Shown in pieces: positions 44,229 through 53,407 of a DNA stretch of 53,442 nt. The notes under the pieces are model-generated. The model was not told where the DNA came from, searched no databases, and was given only the letters and a program-made list of their open reading frames with translations. The stretch comes from Actinomycetota bacterium (GTDB lineage Bacteria; Actinomycetota; Actinomycetes; Nanopelagicales; Nanopelagicaceae). Location of the stretch: positions 1-53,442 of the forward strand of contig VGAE01000009.1 of NCBI GenBank assembly GCA_016870975.1, written 5' to 3'. Made by a program: the position numbers and the translations under genes. Numbering within the stretch: position 1 is the stretch's first letter; every line of letters starts with the position of its first letter.

Positions 44229-47049
44229 CGCAGGAGCAGACGAGATTCCTATCCCCGTAGGCGCTATCAATTCGACCACTGGTTGGCCAATACTTGCCGC
44301 GCCGACCAATTCCCAGTGTTTCCGAGACCGGGAAAGCGGCGCTCTCTCGCGAATATGGTCGATTCCATTCGCTGGCGAGAACTGAACCTATGGTGTGCGG
44401 AGCATGGCGAAGGGCCGAATCCTCAATGGCAACTTTGCTACTCGCAATTTCCCTAATTTCATTACGAATAGTCTTCATTGCGCCGATAAATCGATCAAGC
44501 TCGGCAATATCTTCACTCTCAGTTGGTTCAATCATAAATGTTCCAGGTACTGGAAAACTCATGGTTGGCGCATGAAACCCAAAATCCATAAGTCGCTTAG
44601 CGATATCGTCGACAGTTACACCGGTCTCTTTTGTTATGCCCCGAATGTCAATAATGCATTCGTGTGCGACTAAATTCTTCTCCCCTGTATAGAGAGTTGG
44701 GTAATCATCAGATAGCTTCTTGGAAATATAGTTCGCAGAGAGAATTGCAACCTGAGTAGCGCGCCGAAGCCCGGCGGCGCCCATCATACGAATATAGCTC
44801 CAAGAAATCGGAAGAATTAGTGCCGAACCAAAGGGCGCAGCGCTAATTGGCCCCGGGCCCGTTGCTGGTCCAGCGGTCGCGTCAAGAGGATGGTTTGGCA
44901 GAAATGGCGCCAAATGTCTTCTGGCTATTACTGGTCCGACGCCCGGTCCTCCACCGCCATGAGGAATGCAGAATGTTTTATGCAGATTAAGGTGCGATAC
45001 ATCGGCGCCAAATTTTCCAGGCTTTGCTAATCCAACTAGCGCGTTGAGATTAGCGCCATCCACATAAACCTGTCCCCCGGCATCATGCACCATAGCGCAG
45101 ATTTCGGTTATTTCCGACTCAAAGACGCCATGTGTAGAAGGATAAGTAACCATGAGCGCTGCTAGACGAGTGCCATACTCCTCAATCTTCTCCTTAATAT
45201 CCGCAATAGACACATTGCCTTTATCGTCACATTCGATAACTACTACTTTCATGCCAGCCATGACTGCACTCGCCGCATTTGTGCCATGAGCACTCGACGG
45301 AATCAAGCAGATATCGCGTGAACTATCGCCAACTGAGTTCAGATAATTTTTAATAGCTAATAGCCCGGCAAACTCCCCTTGAGAACCAGCATTAGGTTGC
45401 AGAGATACCGCTTCATACCCAGTGATCTCTAACAACCACTTAGAAAGTTCTTTTACGATTCGACGAGTTCCAGAAGATTGCGAAGCTGGCGAGAATGGAT
45501 GTAAGTTCGCAAACTCGGGCCAAGTCATGGCCTCCATTTCTGTTGTGGCATTAAGTTTCATTGTGCAGGAACCGAGAGGAATCATGGTGCGATCAAGTGC
45601 CAAATCACGATCTGAGAGTGTTCTCAAATAACGCAGCATTGCTGTCTCAGATTGATAAGAGTTAAAGATCGGATGGCTCAAGTAACTAGTTTTTCTAAGA
45701 ACTGGAAGTGAACCCAGCATCTCTTTCGGGTCGTAACGCAACGCCCAAGCTTTGGCGAGTTTTTCAAGAAGATCTTCTTCCACAGTCTCATCAAGAGCAA
45801 TCGAAATACCATTATCAATCTTGCGAACATTGATTCCTATACGCAACGCACTTTCAAATAGGGCGTCAGCGTTGGCGGCTCTGAAAGATATCGTGTCAAA
45901 AAAGGTATCGCTCAATAATTCGAATCCGCCCGAACGAAGTGATGCTGCAAAGGTGCGTGCCAGGCTATGCACGCGATAGGCAATCTCACGCAATCCTTCA
46001 GGGCCGTGCCAAGCTCCATACAAGGCAGCGATATTGGCGAGCAGTACCTGTGCGGTGCAAATATTGCTTGTTGCCTTATCTCTTCGAATATGTTGTTCTC
46101 GAGTTTGAAGCGCTAGTCGCAACGCGGGGTTACCATGACTATCGAGGCTCTGACCAACCAGGCGGCCGGGAAGCGCTCGCTCAAATCCTTCTCTAACCGA
46201 CATAAATCCAGCATGTGGCCCACCAAATCCCATCGGCACGCCAAACCTCTGTGCTGAACCTACTGAAATATCGGCTCCCATTTCACCTGGCGTTTTAATA
46301 AGAGTTAACGCGAGCAAATCTGTTGCGAAAATAACTATGACATCACGAGCTTTGGCACGCGCAATAAGCTCGTCTAAAGCATTCGCTCTTCCATAAGTAT
46401 CTGGATATTGAATCAAAAGCGCAAAACTCTTCTCCAAAATTTCATCAGAGACGCTCTGAAGAGGTGATTCAACTAATTCGATATTTAGAGGTTTTGCTCT
46501 AGTTGATATAACAGCTAAGTTTTGAGGATGCGAATTCTTGTCAATCAAAAAAATGGCATCATCGCATTTCTTGGATACTCTTCGAGCCAAAGTCATCGCT
46601 TCCGCGGCTGAGGTTGATTCATCAAGCATCGATGCATTGGATATCGGTAAACCGGTCAAATCTGAAATCATGGTTTGGAAGGCAAAAAGAGCCTCTAATC
46701 GACCCTGCGAGACTTCAGGTTGATAAGGCGTGTATGCGGTATACCAAGAAGGATTCTCTAGAACGTTTCTGAGAATCACAGGTGGCGTAATCGTCCCGTA
46801 ATAGCCCATACCTATTAGCGAATTGTTAATCTGATTCGATTTCGCAATTTCCTTTAATTCTGAAATAACCTGCGATTCAGAGAGCGGACTTGGAAGGTTT
46901 GGACCAAAAATCTCATCCAATTTGATGGAATTGGGTAGAACGTCGTCGATTAAACTCTCTAAATCCGAGTAACCAAGCTCATGAAGCATGGTCGCAACCT
47001 GCTCACCGGATGGCCCAATATGCCTATCTGCGAATTCTCTTCTTACCAC
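44200..47049 (-). CDS. gcvP: glycine dehydrogenase (P-protein of glycine cleavage)
   Basis: 949 residues from GTG 47049, the normal length of the one-chain P-protein. It decarboxylates glycine and passes aminomethyl to GcvH. The PLP lysine is in [18 protein letters not shown], near residue 690. The N-terminus FADRHIGPS is typical. gcvH lies 2.3 kb upstream with garA, ftsR and MerR genes between, the actinobacterial arrangement. gcvT and a glycine riboswitch are not seen. Confidence 0.98.
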   Translation of the reverse strand: MVRREFADRHIGPSGEQVATMLHELGYSDLESLIDDVLPNSIKLDEIFGPNLPSPLSESQVISELKEIAKSNQINNSLIGMGYYGTITPPVILRNVLENPSWYTAYTPYQPEVSQGRLEALFAFQTMISDLTGLPISNASMLDESTSAAEAMTLARRVSKKCDDAIFLIDKNSHPQNLAVISTRAKPLNIELVESPLQSVSDEILEKSFALLIQYPDTYGRANALDELIARAKARDVIVIFATDLLALTLIKTPGEMGADISVGSAQRFGVPMGFGGPHAGFMSVREGFERALPGRLVGQSLDSHGNPALRLALQTREQHIRRDKATSNICTAQVLLANIAALYGAWHGPEGLREIAYRVHSLARTFAASLRSGGFELLSDTFFDTISFRAANADALFESALRIGINVRKIDNGISIALDETVEEDLLEKLAKAWALRYDPKEMLGSLPVLRKTSYLSHPIFNSYQSETAMLRYLRTLSDRDLALDRTMIPLGSCTMKLNATTEMEAMTWPEFANLHPFSPASQSSGTRRIVKELSKWLLEITGYEAVSLQPNAGSQGEFAGLLAIKNYLNSVGDSSRDICLIPSSAHGTNAASAVMAGMKVVVIECDDKGNVSIADIKEKIEEYGTRLAALMVTYPSTHGVFESEITEICAMVHDAGGQVYVDGANLNALVGLAKPGKFGADVSHLNLHKTFCIPHGGGGPGVGPVIARRHLAPFLPNHPLDATAGPATGPGPISAAPFGSALILPISWSYIRMMGAAGLRRATQVAILSANYISKKLSDDYPTLYTGEKNLVAHECIIDIRGITKETGVTVDDIAKRLMDFGFHAPTMSFPVPGTFMIEPTESEDIAELDRFIGAMKTIRNEIREIASSKVAIEDSALRHAPHTIGSVLASEWNRPYSRESAAFPVSETLGIGRRGKYWPTSGRIDSAYGDRNLVCSCEPITARAIN

Positions 47050-47055
47050 TAGAGA

Positions 47056-47061
47056 AGAATA
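47056..47061 (-). promoter_or_regulatory. leaderless -10 box of gcvP
   Basis: TATTCT on the minus strand, six bases before GTG 47049; leaves no room for a leader riboswitch. Confidence 0.6.
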
Positions 47062-47076
47062 GAGGGCTGAGCCGGC

Positions 47077-47571
47077 TTATGCGCCGCGAAGTTTCCTTCT
47101 AAGAGCTAGTTCGTCGGTGGCGCCATCAGCCACAATCTCTCCTTGAGAGTCTTCACCTTGAAGATGCGTCAAACTTCCCTCAACCTCATTCCATACTTTT
47201 CCAATGGCAATACCAAAGACCCCTTGTCCGCCTTGGAGTAGGTCGAAAATCTCCTCCGAACTGGTGCATTCATAAATCGATGCGCCATCGCTCATCAGAG
47301 TGATTTTTGACAAATCTTCTGCTCCCCTATCGCGAAGGTGAGTTACAGCGCTACGAATATTCTGGAGAGATACACCGGCGTCCAAGAGTCGCTTCACAAT
47401 TTTCAAAACCAAAATATCTCTGAAACCGTAGAGCCTCTGAGAGCCTGATCCAGATGCTGAACGAACTGTTGGTTCAACCAAACCAGTTCTCGCCCAATAA
47501 TCGAGTTGGCGATATGAGATTCCAGCAGCCGAACAAGCAGTTGCTCCGCGATAGCCAATCTGCATGTTCAT
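47077..47571 (-). CDS. MerR-family regulator (ResR/McdR-like, Rv1830 type)
   Basis: 164 residues from ATG 47571 (MNMQIGYRG), which has GGAAGG nine bases upstream; the open frame starts at TTG 47601. The helix-turn-helix GISYRQLDYWARTGLVEPTV and the wing GSQRLYGFRDILVLKIVKRLL are clear. The C-terminal part (about 90-164) has no ligand cysteines. In mycobacteria the relative beside DUF151 and GarA controls growth and division genes. A dyad with a 19-base promoter spacing is upstream. Confidence 0.9.
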   Translation of the reverse strand: MNMQIGYRGATACSAAGISYRQLDYWARTGLVEPTVRSASGSGSQRLYGFRDILVLKIVKRLLDAGVSLQNIRSAVTHLRDRGAEDLSKITLMSDGASIYECTSSEEIFDLLQGGQGVFGIAIGKVWNEVEGSLTHLQGEDSQGEIVADGATDELALRRKLRGA

Positions 47572-47620
47572 AGAGGGAAGCCTTCCACGTCGGTGAGTCA
47601 ACGGTAGGCCAGCTTTGTTC

Positions 47621-47664
47621 TAGATACCAGCACCGACACTCTAAATCTCAAGTATCGGTTGAGA
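47621..47664 (-). promoter_or_regulatory. candidate MerR-type promoter/operator before the ResR-like gene
   Basis: On the minus strand TTGAGA (47651-47646) and TATCTA (47626-47621) are 19 bases apart, the long spacing used by MerR-activated promoters. TTGAGA is also one arm of the dyad TCTCAA-N7-TTGAGA (47646-47664). Autoregulation is inference. Confidence 0.35.
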
Positions 47665-47665
47665 G

Positions 47666-48136
47666 TTAAGCTTGAAAATCTTCTGGGTTGATTCCCTCCA
47701 AAAATTCTTTAAACCGCTCCACTTCATCCTCAGCCTGATCTGGAATCTCAATCCCGGCCTCGGCTAATAGATCTGAAGAGCCAAAGATCGGGGCGCCGGT
47801 GCGAAGGGCCAGCGCGATGGCATCACTAGGTCTGGCAGAGACGCTTCGCCCCCCTTCAAAATTAATTGATGAGTAGAAGACCCCCTCCTTGATCTCAGTG
47901 ATTTGAATTGACTCGATCTTGGCATTGAGGCTCTCTAAGAGATTTTTCATTAAGTCATGGGTCAGAGGTCGCGGAGGAGTGACGCCTTGTTGTGCAAAAG
48001 CAATTGAAGTTGCCTCCACGGCACCAACCCAAATCGGTAGATATCTTGAACCACCAATTTCTTTAAGTAGAACTATCGGTTGATTAGAAGGCATTTCAAC
48101 CCTCACGCCTATTACATCAAGAGCTAAGAGATTCAT
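47666..48136 (-). CDS. bifunctional nuclease (BFN, DUF151) family protein
   Basis: 156 residues. The conserved pattern GVRVEMPSNQPIVLLKE, RYLPIWVGAVEATSIAFA, and SARPSDAIALALRTGAPIF is the BFN domain. The cellular role in Actinobacteria is unknown. It is translated by overlap with ftsR (ATGA) and lies between two MerR genes, the usual actinobacterial order. Confidence 0.93.
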   Translation of the reverse strand: MNLLALDVIGVRVEMPSNQPIVLLKEIGGSRYLPIWVGAVEATSIAFAQQGVTPPRPLTHDLMKNLLESLNAKIESIQITEIKEGVFYSSINFEGGRSVSARPSDAIALALRTGAPIFGSSDLLAEAGIEIPDQAEDEVERFKEFLEGINPEDFQA

Positions 48137-48840
48137 TTCGTACGATGAAGGCCGGCGCGAACGAACGCGGCATGGAGTCTTACTGAAAGCGAAGCAATCT
48201 CTCTTGAAACTTCCTCAGCACGCGCCTTGGAATCTGTATTCTTTTGACGCAAGAGCGGTGTAATTACCTGTTCGACCAGACCAACTTCCCGATCAGCTGC
48301 AGACTTAAATGCCCGCAGATGCCTCCCCTCAATACCAAAGACTGCCAACTCGGAGACAATTTTTGCAATCATCAAAGCATCGCCGTCGAAATATCGTCCT
48401 TTAATCTCAATTAGGCCGAAACCTTCGAGCTCTAAGAGCTGTTTATCTGTGATTCCCGAAGTTTCAAGCAATTCCTGTCTCGATAGCCGAAGTTCGCTAT
48501 GTTCAGCAAAAGACGAGGGAGCGATTGCCGAATCTAGAGCCACCATTCTCGGTTTCGGACTAGAACCGGGAGATGGCTCCAAGCCTCTATCGAGAGCATT
48601 TAAATTCTCTTTGATAACTCTGAGTGGCAGATATTGATCCCGTTGTGCCAAAAGAACATATCGTAATCTCTCTAAATCGACGCTCGTAAATTTTCGATAA
48701 CCACTTGGGGTTCGCTGAGGATCAATAAGACCTTCTGATTCGAGAAAGCGAATCTTTGAGATAGTTACATCCGGAAAATCTCCGCGCAATTTTGCGAGAA
48801 CTTCGCCAATACTTAGATAGGCGCGGGCAGGAATGCTCAT
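48133..48840 (-). CDS. ftsR: MerR-like regulator FtsR
   Basis: 235 residues. The N-terminal helix-turn-helix region (SIGEVLAKLRGDFPDVTISK, then GLIDPQRTPSGYRKFT) is of the Rv1828/FtsR type. In Corynebacterium FtsR activates ftsZ. No metal-binding cysteines are present. It overlaps the garA stop and the DUF151 start by 4 bases each, so garA-ftsR-DUF151 form one unit. Confidence 0.92.
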   Translation of the reverse strand: MSIPARAYLSIGEVLAKLRGDFPDVTISKIRFLESEGLIDPQRTPSGYRKFTSVDLERLRYVLLAQRDQYLPLRVIKENLNALDRGLEPSPGSSPKPRMVALDSAIAPSSFAEHSELRLSRQELLETSGITDKQLLELEGFGLIEIKGRYFDGDALMIAKIVSELAVFGIEGRHLRAFKSAADREVGLVEQVITPLLRQKNTDSKARAEEVSREIASLSVRLHAAFVRAGLHRTK

Positions 48841-49277
48841 TTTCGCTTCTTACCTCCTGCAAAGAAGTGCATCCGGAATTTCCCGATTTGAACTCCATCA
48901 CCATCGGATAGGACATTTTCAGAGGTCAAAATGCCATTTAGATAGGTACCATTCAAGCTTCCCACGTCTTTAATAGAGAAATTGAGATTGAGGCGCGTAA
49001 TCTGAGCATGCTTTCTTGAAACTGTGATGTCATCGAGAAAAATTTCATTTTCAGGGGCGCGACCAAGTGAGGTGAGATCGCTATCGATTAAGTAGCGTGC
49101 GCCACGATTAGGTCCGATCAAAGAGATCAACATGGCTGAATTCGCATCCAAACCCTCAATAACGGAGAGCGCATCCTCCCCCGCTTGCTGCAAGAGAGAG
49201 AGAACAGGTGCTGAGACTGAGCGGAGTTGTGTTAGATGCATCGTGTTTGTGAGATCAGGATTTGGAGCGGTGTTCAT
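48837..49277 (-). CDS. garA: FHA-domain protein, GarA-like
   Basis: 146 residues. The FHA domain (about 45-140) has LGRAPENEIFLDD, SRKHAQI and GSLNGTYLNG. GarA/OdhI binds enzymes of the 2-oxoglutarate node and is switched by phosphorylation of an ETTS motif in its N-terminal tail. That motif is missing here; the tail is MNTAPNPDLTNTMHLTQLRS. AAAGGAG precedes the ATG. A TAAGGT at 49321-49316 may be its -10. Confidence 0.9.
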   Translation of the reverse strand: MNTAPNPDLTNTMHLTQLRSVSAPVLSLLQQAGEDALSVIEGLDANSAMLISLIGPNRGARYLIDSDLTSLGRAPENEIFLDDITVSRKHAQITRLNLNFSIKDVGSLNGTYLNGILTSENVLSDGDGVQIGKFRMHFFAGGKKRK

Positions 49278-49340
49278 CTAGCTCCTTTCCTAAAATTTCT
49301 AACTGAACAAGGCTCACCTTAGAGTGGAGATTGAGGCGAG

Positions 49341-49715
49341 TCAAGCAGTATGGGCTTGATAGTCAGTGCTGGAAAGCAGTTCGCCAGACGAGGTAATGTT
49401 AACTTCAGCGATCCAACCAGAGCCATAGGGGTCGGAATTGATTGTTTCTGGAGCGTTATCTAGCATTGAATTCACTCCGATAACTTTTCCGGATACCGGA
49501 GCAAAAATTTCAGAGACACTCTTGGTTGATTCAACTTCGCCACAGACTTTTCCGGCCTCTATAAGATCGCCCACTTTTGGTAATTGCACATAAACAATGT
49601 CGCCTAACGCACCCTGAGCATAATCGGTAATTCCGAAGCGAATAACCTTCGCACCGCGCTCTTCAACCCATTCATGTTCCTTGGTGTACTTCAAATTTGA
49701 AGGAGTATTAGTCAT
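49341..49715 (-). CDS. gcvH: glycine cleavage system H protein
   Basis: 124 residues. The lipoylated lysine is in ESTKSVSEIFAPVSG. It shuttles the aminomethyl arm between GcvP and GcvT. YTKEHEWVEE and DIVYVQLPKVGD are typical. It starts one base after the pgsA stop region with AAAGG upstream. The adjacent garA and downstream gcvP fit the conserved cluster. Confidence 0.97.
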   Translation of the reverse strand: MTNTPSNLKYTKEHEWVEERGAKVIRFGITDYAQGALGDIVYVQLPKVGDLIEAGKVCGEVESTKSVSEIFAPVSGKVIGVNSMLDNAPETINSDPYGSGWIAEVNITSSGELLSSTDYQAHTA

Positions 49716-49716
49716 T

Positions 49717-50259
49717 TTAGACCTTTCGTAATTTTCTTATCCCGGTTGCGCCATACTGGATACCCGTAACAAGGTATAAACCTATCCCCCAACCCGCAAA
49801 TGCCCAACCCAAGATAAATGAAATTTCACTCAAGGAGTCCGAAGTCCGCGTAAGAAGGAGAAGCGGTAGGGCATATAGAAGGTTAAAAGTGGCCGCTTTC
49901 CCAAGGTAGGTGACTTCTAAGGTTGGCTTGCCCGCTACTTTCAAGAAAAGTACAAGCAGAGCGAGCGCCAAGTCCCGCAAAACAATCAGGAGCAGTAACC
50001 AAATTGGCAACAATTCAGATAGATACATCGCTATGAGAACGCTTGCAATGTACAAACGGTCAACCGCGGGATCTAGTAGCGCCCCCAATTGACTCTCCTG
50101 ATTTAGCGCCCGCGCCACTTTCCCATCTAGGTAATCGGTGGCTCCCCCAATCATCAAAGTGATTACTGCCCAGGAATATTTCTCGTTCAGTATGAAGTGG
50201 AGAAATACCGGTATTCCTAGGGCCCGGGCAAAGGTAAGTAGATTGGGAATGGTAATCAT
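49717..50259 (-). CDS. pgsA: CDP-diacylglycerol-glycerol-3-phosphate phosphatidyltransferase family protein
   Basis: 180 residues, about five membrane spans. The CDP-alcohol signature is complete: DGKVARALNQESQLG then ALLDPAVD, i.e. DG-X2-AR-X8-G-X3-D-X3-D. It probably makes phosphatidylglycerophosphate; some actinobacterial neighbours of gcvH are annotated PgsA3 with uncertain substrate. The start is ATG 50259 with GGGAG next to it; TAGGTT nine bases upstream suggests a very short leader. Confidence 0.85.
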   Translation of the reverse strand: MITIPNLLTFARALGIPVFLHFILNEKYSWAVITLMIGGATDYLDGKVARALNQESQLGALLDPAVDRLYIASVLIAMYLSELLPIWLLLLIVLRDLALALLVLFLKVAGKPTLEVTYLGKAATFNLLYALPLLLLTRTSDSLSEISFILGWAFAGWGIGLYLVTGIQYGATGIRKLRKV

Positions 50260-50287
50260 CTCCCGGCAAACCTATCTCACTGAATTG

Positions 50288-50361
50288 TCGGGACGACAGG
50301 ATTTGAACCTGCGACCACATGACCCCCAGCCATGTGCGCTACCAAGCTGCGCTACGTCCCG
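50288..50361 (-). tRNA. tRNA-Pro (anticodon GGG)
   Basis: 74 bases on the minus strand. Acceptor CGGGACG pairs with CGTCCCG, D-arm GCGC/GCGC, anticodon stem CATGG/TCATG around loop CTGGGGG (anticodon GGG), and T-arm GTTCAAATC. The discriminator is A; CCA is not encoded. It lies between pgsA and cmk-der. Confidence 0.95.
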
Positions 50362-50384
50362 TGTCGAAATAGTACCGTCGAGAG

Positions 50385-52355
50385 TTATTTCCTCAATCGG
50401 ACCGAGATTCGTAAAGGAGTGCCAGCAAATCCAAAGTCCTCGCGAAGTCGCGCTTCGATAAATCGGCGATAGGGAGGTTCGATGAAATCAGATGCAAAAA
50501 TGATGAAGGTAGGCGGTGCAATTCCGGCTTGAGTCGCGAAGAGAATCTTTGGTTGCTTACCACTTCTCACTGGCGGCGGATTTGCTCCGACAATCTCTCC
50601 TAGAAAGGCGTTGAGTTTCGCAGTTGGTATACGCGTCTCCCATCCTTGCAGAGCTCGCTCCACTGCCGGGATGAGTCGATCTCGATGCCAACCTGTTTTA
50701 GCGGATACATTTATGCGTTCCGCCCATCCAACTTGATCGAGATTTCGGTCCATCTCGCGATCTAATTGCAATCTGCGCTCTTGATCAACAATGTCCCATT
50801 TATTCATGCATACCAGCAGAGCTTTTCCCGAATCTTCGGCTAGCGAGATAATTCTTAAATCTTGCTCGGTCATTGTCAGCGAAGCATCGATCACAATAAT
50901 TACGCACTCTGAGTTATCGATGGCCCGCTCTGCTCGCAGCGTAGCAAAATAGTCGATGCCATCCGCCTGGTGAGAGCGGCGCCTAATGCCCGCCGTATCA
51001 ATAAAACACCAAGATTTTCCGTCAATCTCAACAACCTCGTCAATCGGATCTCGTGTTGTTCCCTCCGCATCATCAACAAGAGCTCTTGTCTCTCCTGCAA
51101 ATGCGTTAAGCAGACTACTTTTGCCAACGTTTGGCTTTCCTACAATGGCAATTCTTCTAGCGAAATCTGATACATAGGCCCCTCCGAATTCAGGCAAGAG
51201 TTTCACAACTTCATCTAGTAGGTCACCAGATCCTCTTCCATGAGCAGCTGAAACAAATATTGGCTCCCCTAGGCCAAGATTCCAAAGAGAATGCGCATTT
51301 AATTCATCTCTTTCCGAATCAACCTTGTTTCCAATTAAGAGGACTCTGCGATTAGATTTTCGCAATAAATCAACAAGTGCTAGATCATCGCTCTGAATCC
51401 CAACCTTGGCGTCAACTACCAAAAGAATTAGATCAGCATCATAGATAGAGGCAGTTGCAGCATCAGCAATTTTGATCTCAATACCCTCGCCTGATGGCAA
51501 CCAACCGCCGGTATCAACTATGCAGAATCGCTTGCCATTCCACTCGGTTTCATACCGCACTCGATCTCTGGTAACTCCAGGTGAATCCTCAATAATTGCC
51601 GATTTTGACCCCAAGATTCGATTAACCAATGTTGATTTTCCTACGTTTGGTCTCCCTAGAATGACGACTGTAGGTATCCCTATTAAGCCCCTTTGTCGCA
51701 GAATGTTCCATATGTATTCGACAGTTTCATCTAACGAGAGCAAAGTAGAGTCGACAACAACTGCATCATCAGCTTGGCGCAACGGAGAAATCTTTCTTGA
51801 GCTATCCATATTGTCGCGCTGTTCTAACTCCTTAGAAATCTCTTGATCAATTTCTAAGAGATTTAAATCGGCTAACTCTGATTTTCTCCGCTTTGATCTG
51901 GCGGCGAGATCTGCGGAGAGAAAAATTTTTAAATCGGCATCTGAAGCCACAACCGTTCCGATATCACGACCCTCAACCACGATCCCTTTTGTTGATTTCT
52001 CTATTATCTTACGCTGCAATTGAAAAAGAAAACTTCTTACCTCAGCCACAGCGCTAATCCGACTTACAGAATCTGTAACGTCCTTCGTTCGAATCTCCTT
52101 GCTCACATCTCGTCCGCTCAGAGTGATTACTGGACTCTTTGGATCGGCAGAGTAATCGATTTCAGCTTCCGACAACGTTTTTGATATCTCAGTCGCCGAC
52201 AAATCTGATTTACCTTCGAGAGCAATAGTTGCAGCGCGATACAGCGCCCCGGTATCCAGATAGTCAAACCCACCAAGACTTGCCAGCGCCCTCGATGTTG
52301 ATGATTTTCCGGAGCCACTTGGTCCATCGATCGCAATTACGATGGCATGTTTCAT
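50385..52355 (-). CDS. cmk-der: cytidylate kinase fused to ribosome-assembly GTPase Der
   Basis: 656 residues. Residues 1-220 are cytidylate kinase (P-loop GPSGSGKS 11-18, VEGRDIGTVV). From about 225 two GTPase domains follow: GRPNVGKS (234-241) with DTGG and NKVD, and GKPNVGKS (406-413) with DTAG and NKWD, then the KH-like C-terminus. Der matures the 50S subunit. In mycobacteria the two are adjacent separate genes; the fusion is known in other Actinobacteria. The ATG overlaps the tyrA stop (ATGA). Confidence 0.96.
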   Translation of the reverse strand: MKHAIVIAIDGPSGSGKSSTSRALASLGGFDYLDTGALYRAATIALEGKSDLSATEISKTLSEAEIDYSADPKSPVITLSGRDVSKEIRTKDVTDSVSRISAVAEVRSFLFQLQRKIIEKSTKGIVVEGRDIGTVVASDADLKIFLSADLAARSKRRKSELADLNLLEIDQEISKELEQRDNMDSSRKISPLRQADDAVVVDSTLLSLDETVEYIWNILRQRGLIGIPTVVILGRPNVGKSTLVNRILGSKSAIIEDSPGVTRDRVRYETEWNGKRFCIVDTGGWLPSGEGIEIKIADAATASIYDADLILLVVDAKVGIQSDDLALVDLLRKSNRRVLLIGNKVDSERDELNAHSLWNLGLGEPIFVSAAHGRGSGDLLDEVVKLLPEFGGAYVSDFARRIAIVGKPNVGKSSLLNAFAGETRALVDDAEGTTRDPIDEVVEIDGKSWCFIDTAGIRRRSHQADGIDYFATLRAERAIDNSECVIIVIDASLTMTEQDLRIISLAEDSGKALLVCMNKWDIVDQERRLQLDREMDRNLDQVGWAERINVSAKTGWHRDRLIPAVERALQGWETRIPTAKLNAFLGEIVGANPPPVRSGKQPKILFATQAGIAPPTFIIFASDFIEPPYRRFIEARLREDFGFAGTPLRISVRLRK

Positions 52356-53407
52356 TGTTTATGAGCTTTCCAGCCTCGTTTAAGGAGATGCTGATAAAGC
52401 AGCTCCGCGTCACTACTGGAGAGGGCCAGGCGAATCAATCCTGTTTCTTGCTGAGGCGAATGTTCCAAAGCTAAATCTTCAACATTGACCTTGATGCTTC
52501 CACACTCATCAAATAGCGATGCTAATTGACCCGGTTTATCGTAAATCACCACATCGACAAAGGTATATTCTCTTCGTTTCATGCCGTGCTTGCCGCCGAT
52601 TTTTTCTGGAACAAAGCCGGCATCATCAAACATCTCTCTAATGCGATGCTCGTCATCATTTTCAATCGCATCTTGGAGCACATCTAGTAGCTCTTGGAAG
52701 TCATCAACACTTGAAAGGACTTCATCTTTGTTATCAAGAAGAATCTGACTCCAAAGTGCTCCATCTGACCCCGCTAGCCGCAACATATCCCTAAGACCTT
52801 GACCGGCAAGGGATATCTCGGTTCCCAGTTCTGAGATACTGCTAGCGAGGGCAACGCTAATCAATTGAGGAAGATGTGAAATCTTCGCAAATAAAGCATC
52901 ATGTAGATTTATAGACATTTGGTACGGAACAGCGCCCATGGCGGAAACAAAATCGCTTACTAATTTCAAGCGCTTGGGTTCAAGCACTTGAGACGGGGTC
53001 AACACCCAGGCTTTGCCGGCAAAGAGATCGCTTCGAGCCGACTGCGGTCCACCTCTCTCTCGACCGGCGATTGGATGAGTACCGAGGAAGCGCTTTGAAA
53101 AATCCGGAATAATCTCAACCTTAAGTTGAACTTTAGTTTTAGTGCTACCTACATCTATAACTGTAGATTCGGGGTGGCTCTCTGCTACCTCGGAGATTAG
53201 TGCTAGAGCAGAGTCTGGCGTGGTCGCAATTACTATAAGTTCTGGACTTTCGATATCTTGGTTTGAAGGGATTAGGTCCTTCGCGATCTGAAGTGACCCA
53301 ATTGAAGAATCGATAAGCGAGACGGGCCATGAAAGCTCCGCGGCGCGCAATCCGATTGAGGTGCCGATTAGGCCAGTGCCGTAGATCTTTAGTGAGATCG
53401 GCTTCAT
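52352..53407 (-). CDS. tyrA: prephenate dehydrogenase with C-terminal ACT domain
   Basis: 351 residues. NAD-binding GTGLIG is at 10-15, and the catalytic/substrate block GTHPIAGRERGGP is near 110-122. The ACT domain (about 275-351) begins at YTFVDVVIYDKPGQLASLF and suggests feedback by an aromatic amino acid. It makes 4-hydroxyphenylpyruvate for tyrosine. The upstream frame ends at its start, and cmk-der overlaps its end. Confidence 0.95.
   Translation of the reverse strand: MKPISLKIYGTGLIGTSIGLRAAELSWPVSLIDSSIGSLQIAKDLIPSNQDIESPELIVIATTPDSALALISEVAESHPESTVIDVGSTKTKVQLKVEIIPDFSKRFLGTHPIAGRERGGPQSARSDLFAGKAWVLTPSQVLEPKRLKLVSDFVSAMGAVPYQMSINLHDALFAKISHLPQLISVALASSISELGTEISLAGQGLRDMLRLAGSDGALWSQILLDNKDEVLSSVDDFQELLDVLQDAIENDDEHRIREMFDDAGFVPEKIGGKHGMKRREYTFVDVVIYDKPGQLASLFDECGSIKVNVEDLALEHSPQQETGLIRLALSSSDAELLYQHLLKRGWKAHKQ

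Noticed and set aside
47049-47076. Glycine riboswitch before gcvP
   Set aside because: The start codon is six bases after a -10-like box and the MerR stop is only 27 bases away; there is no room for an aptamer.
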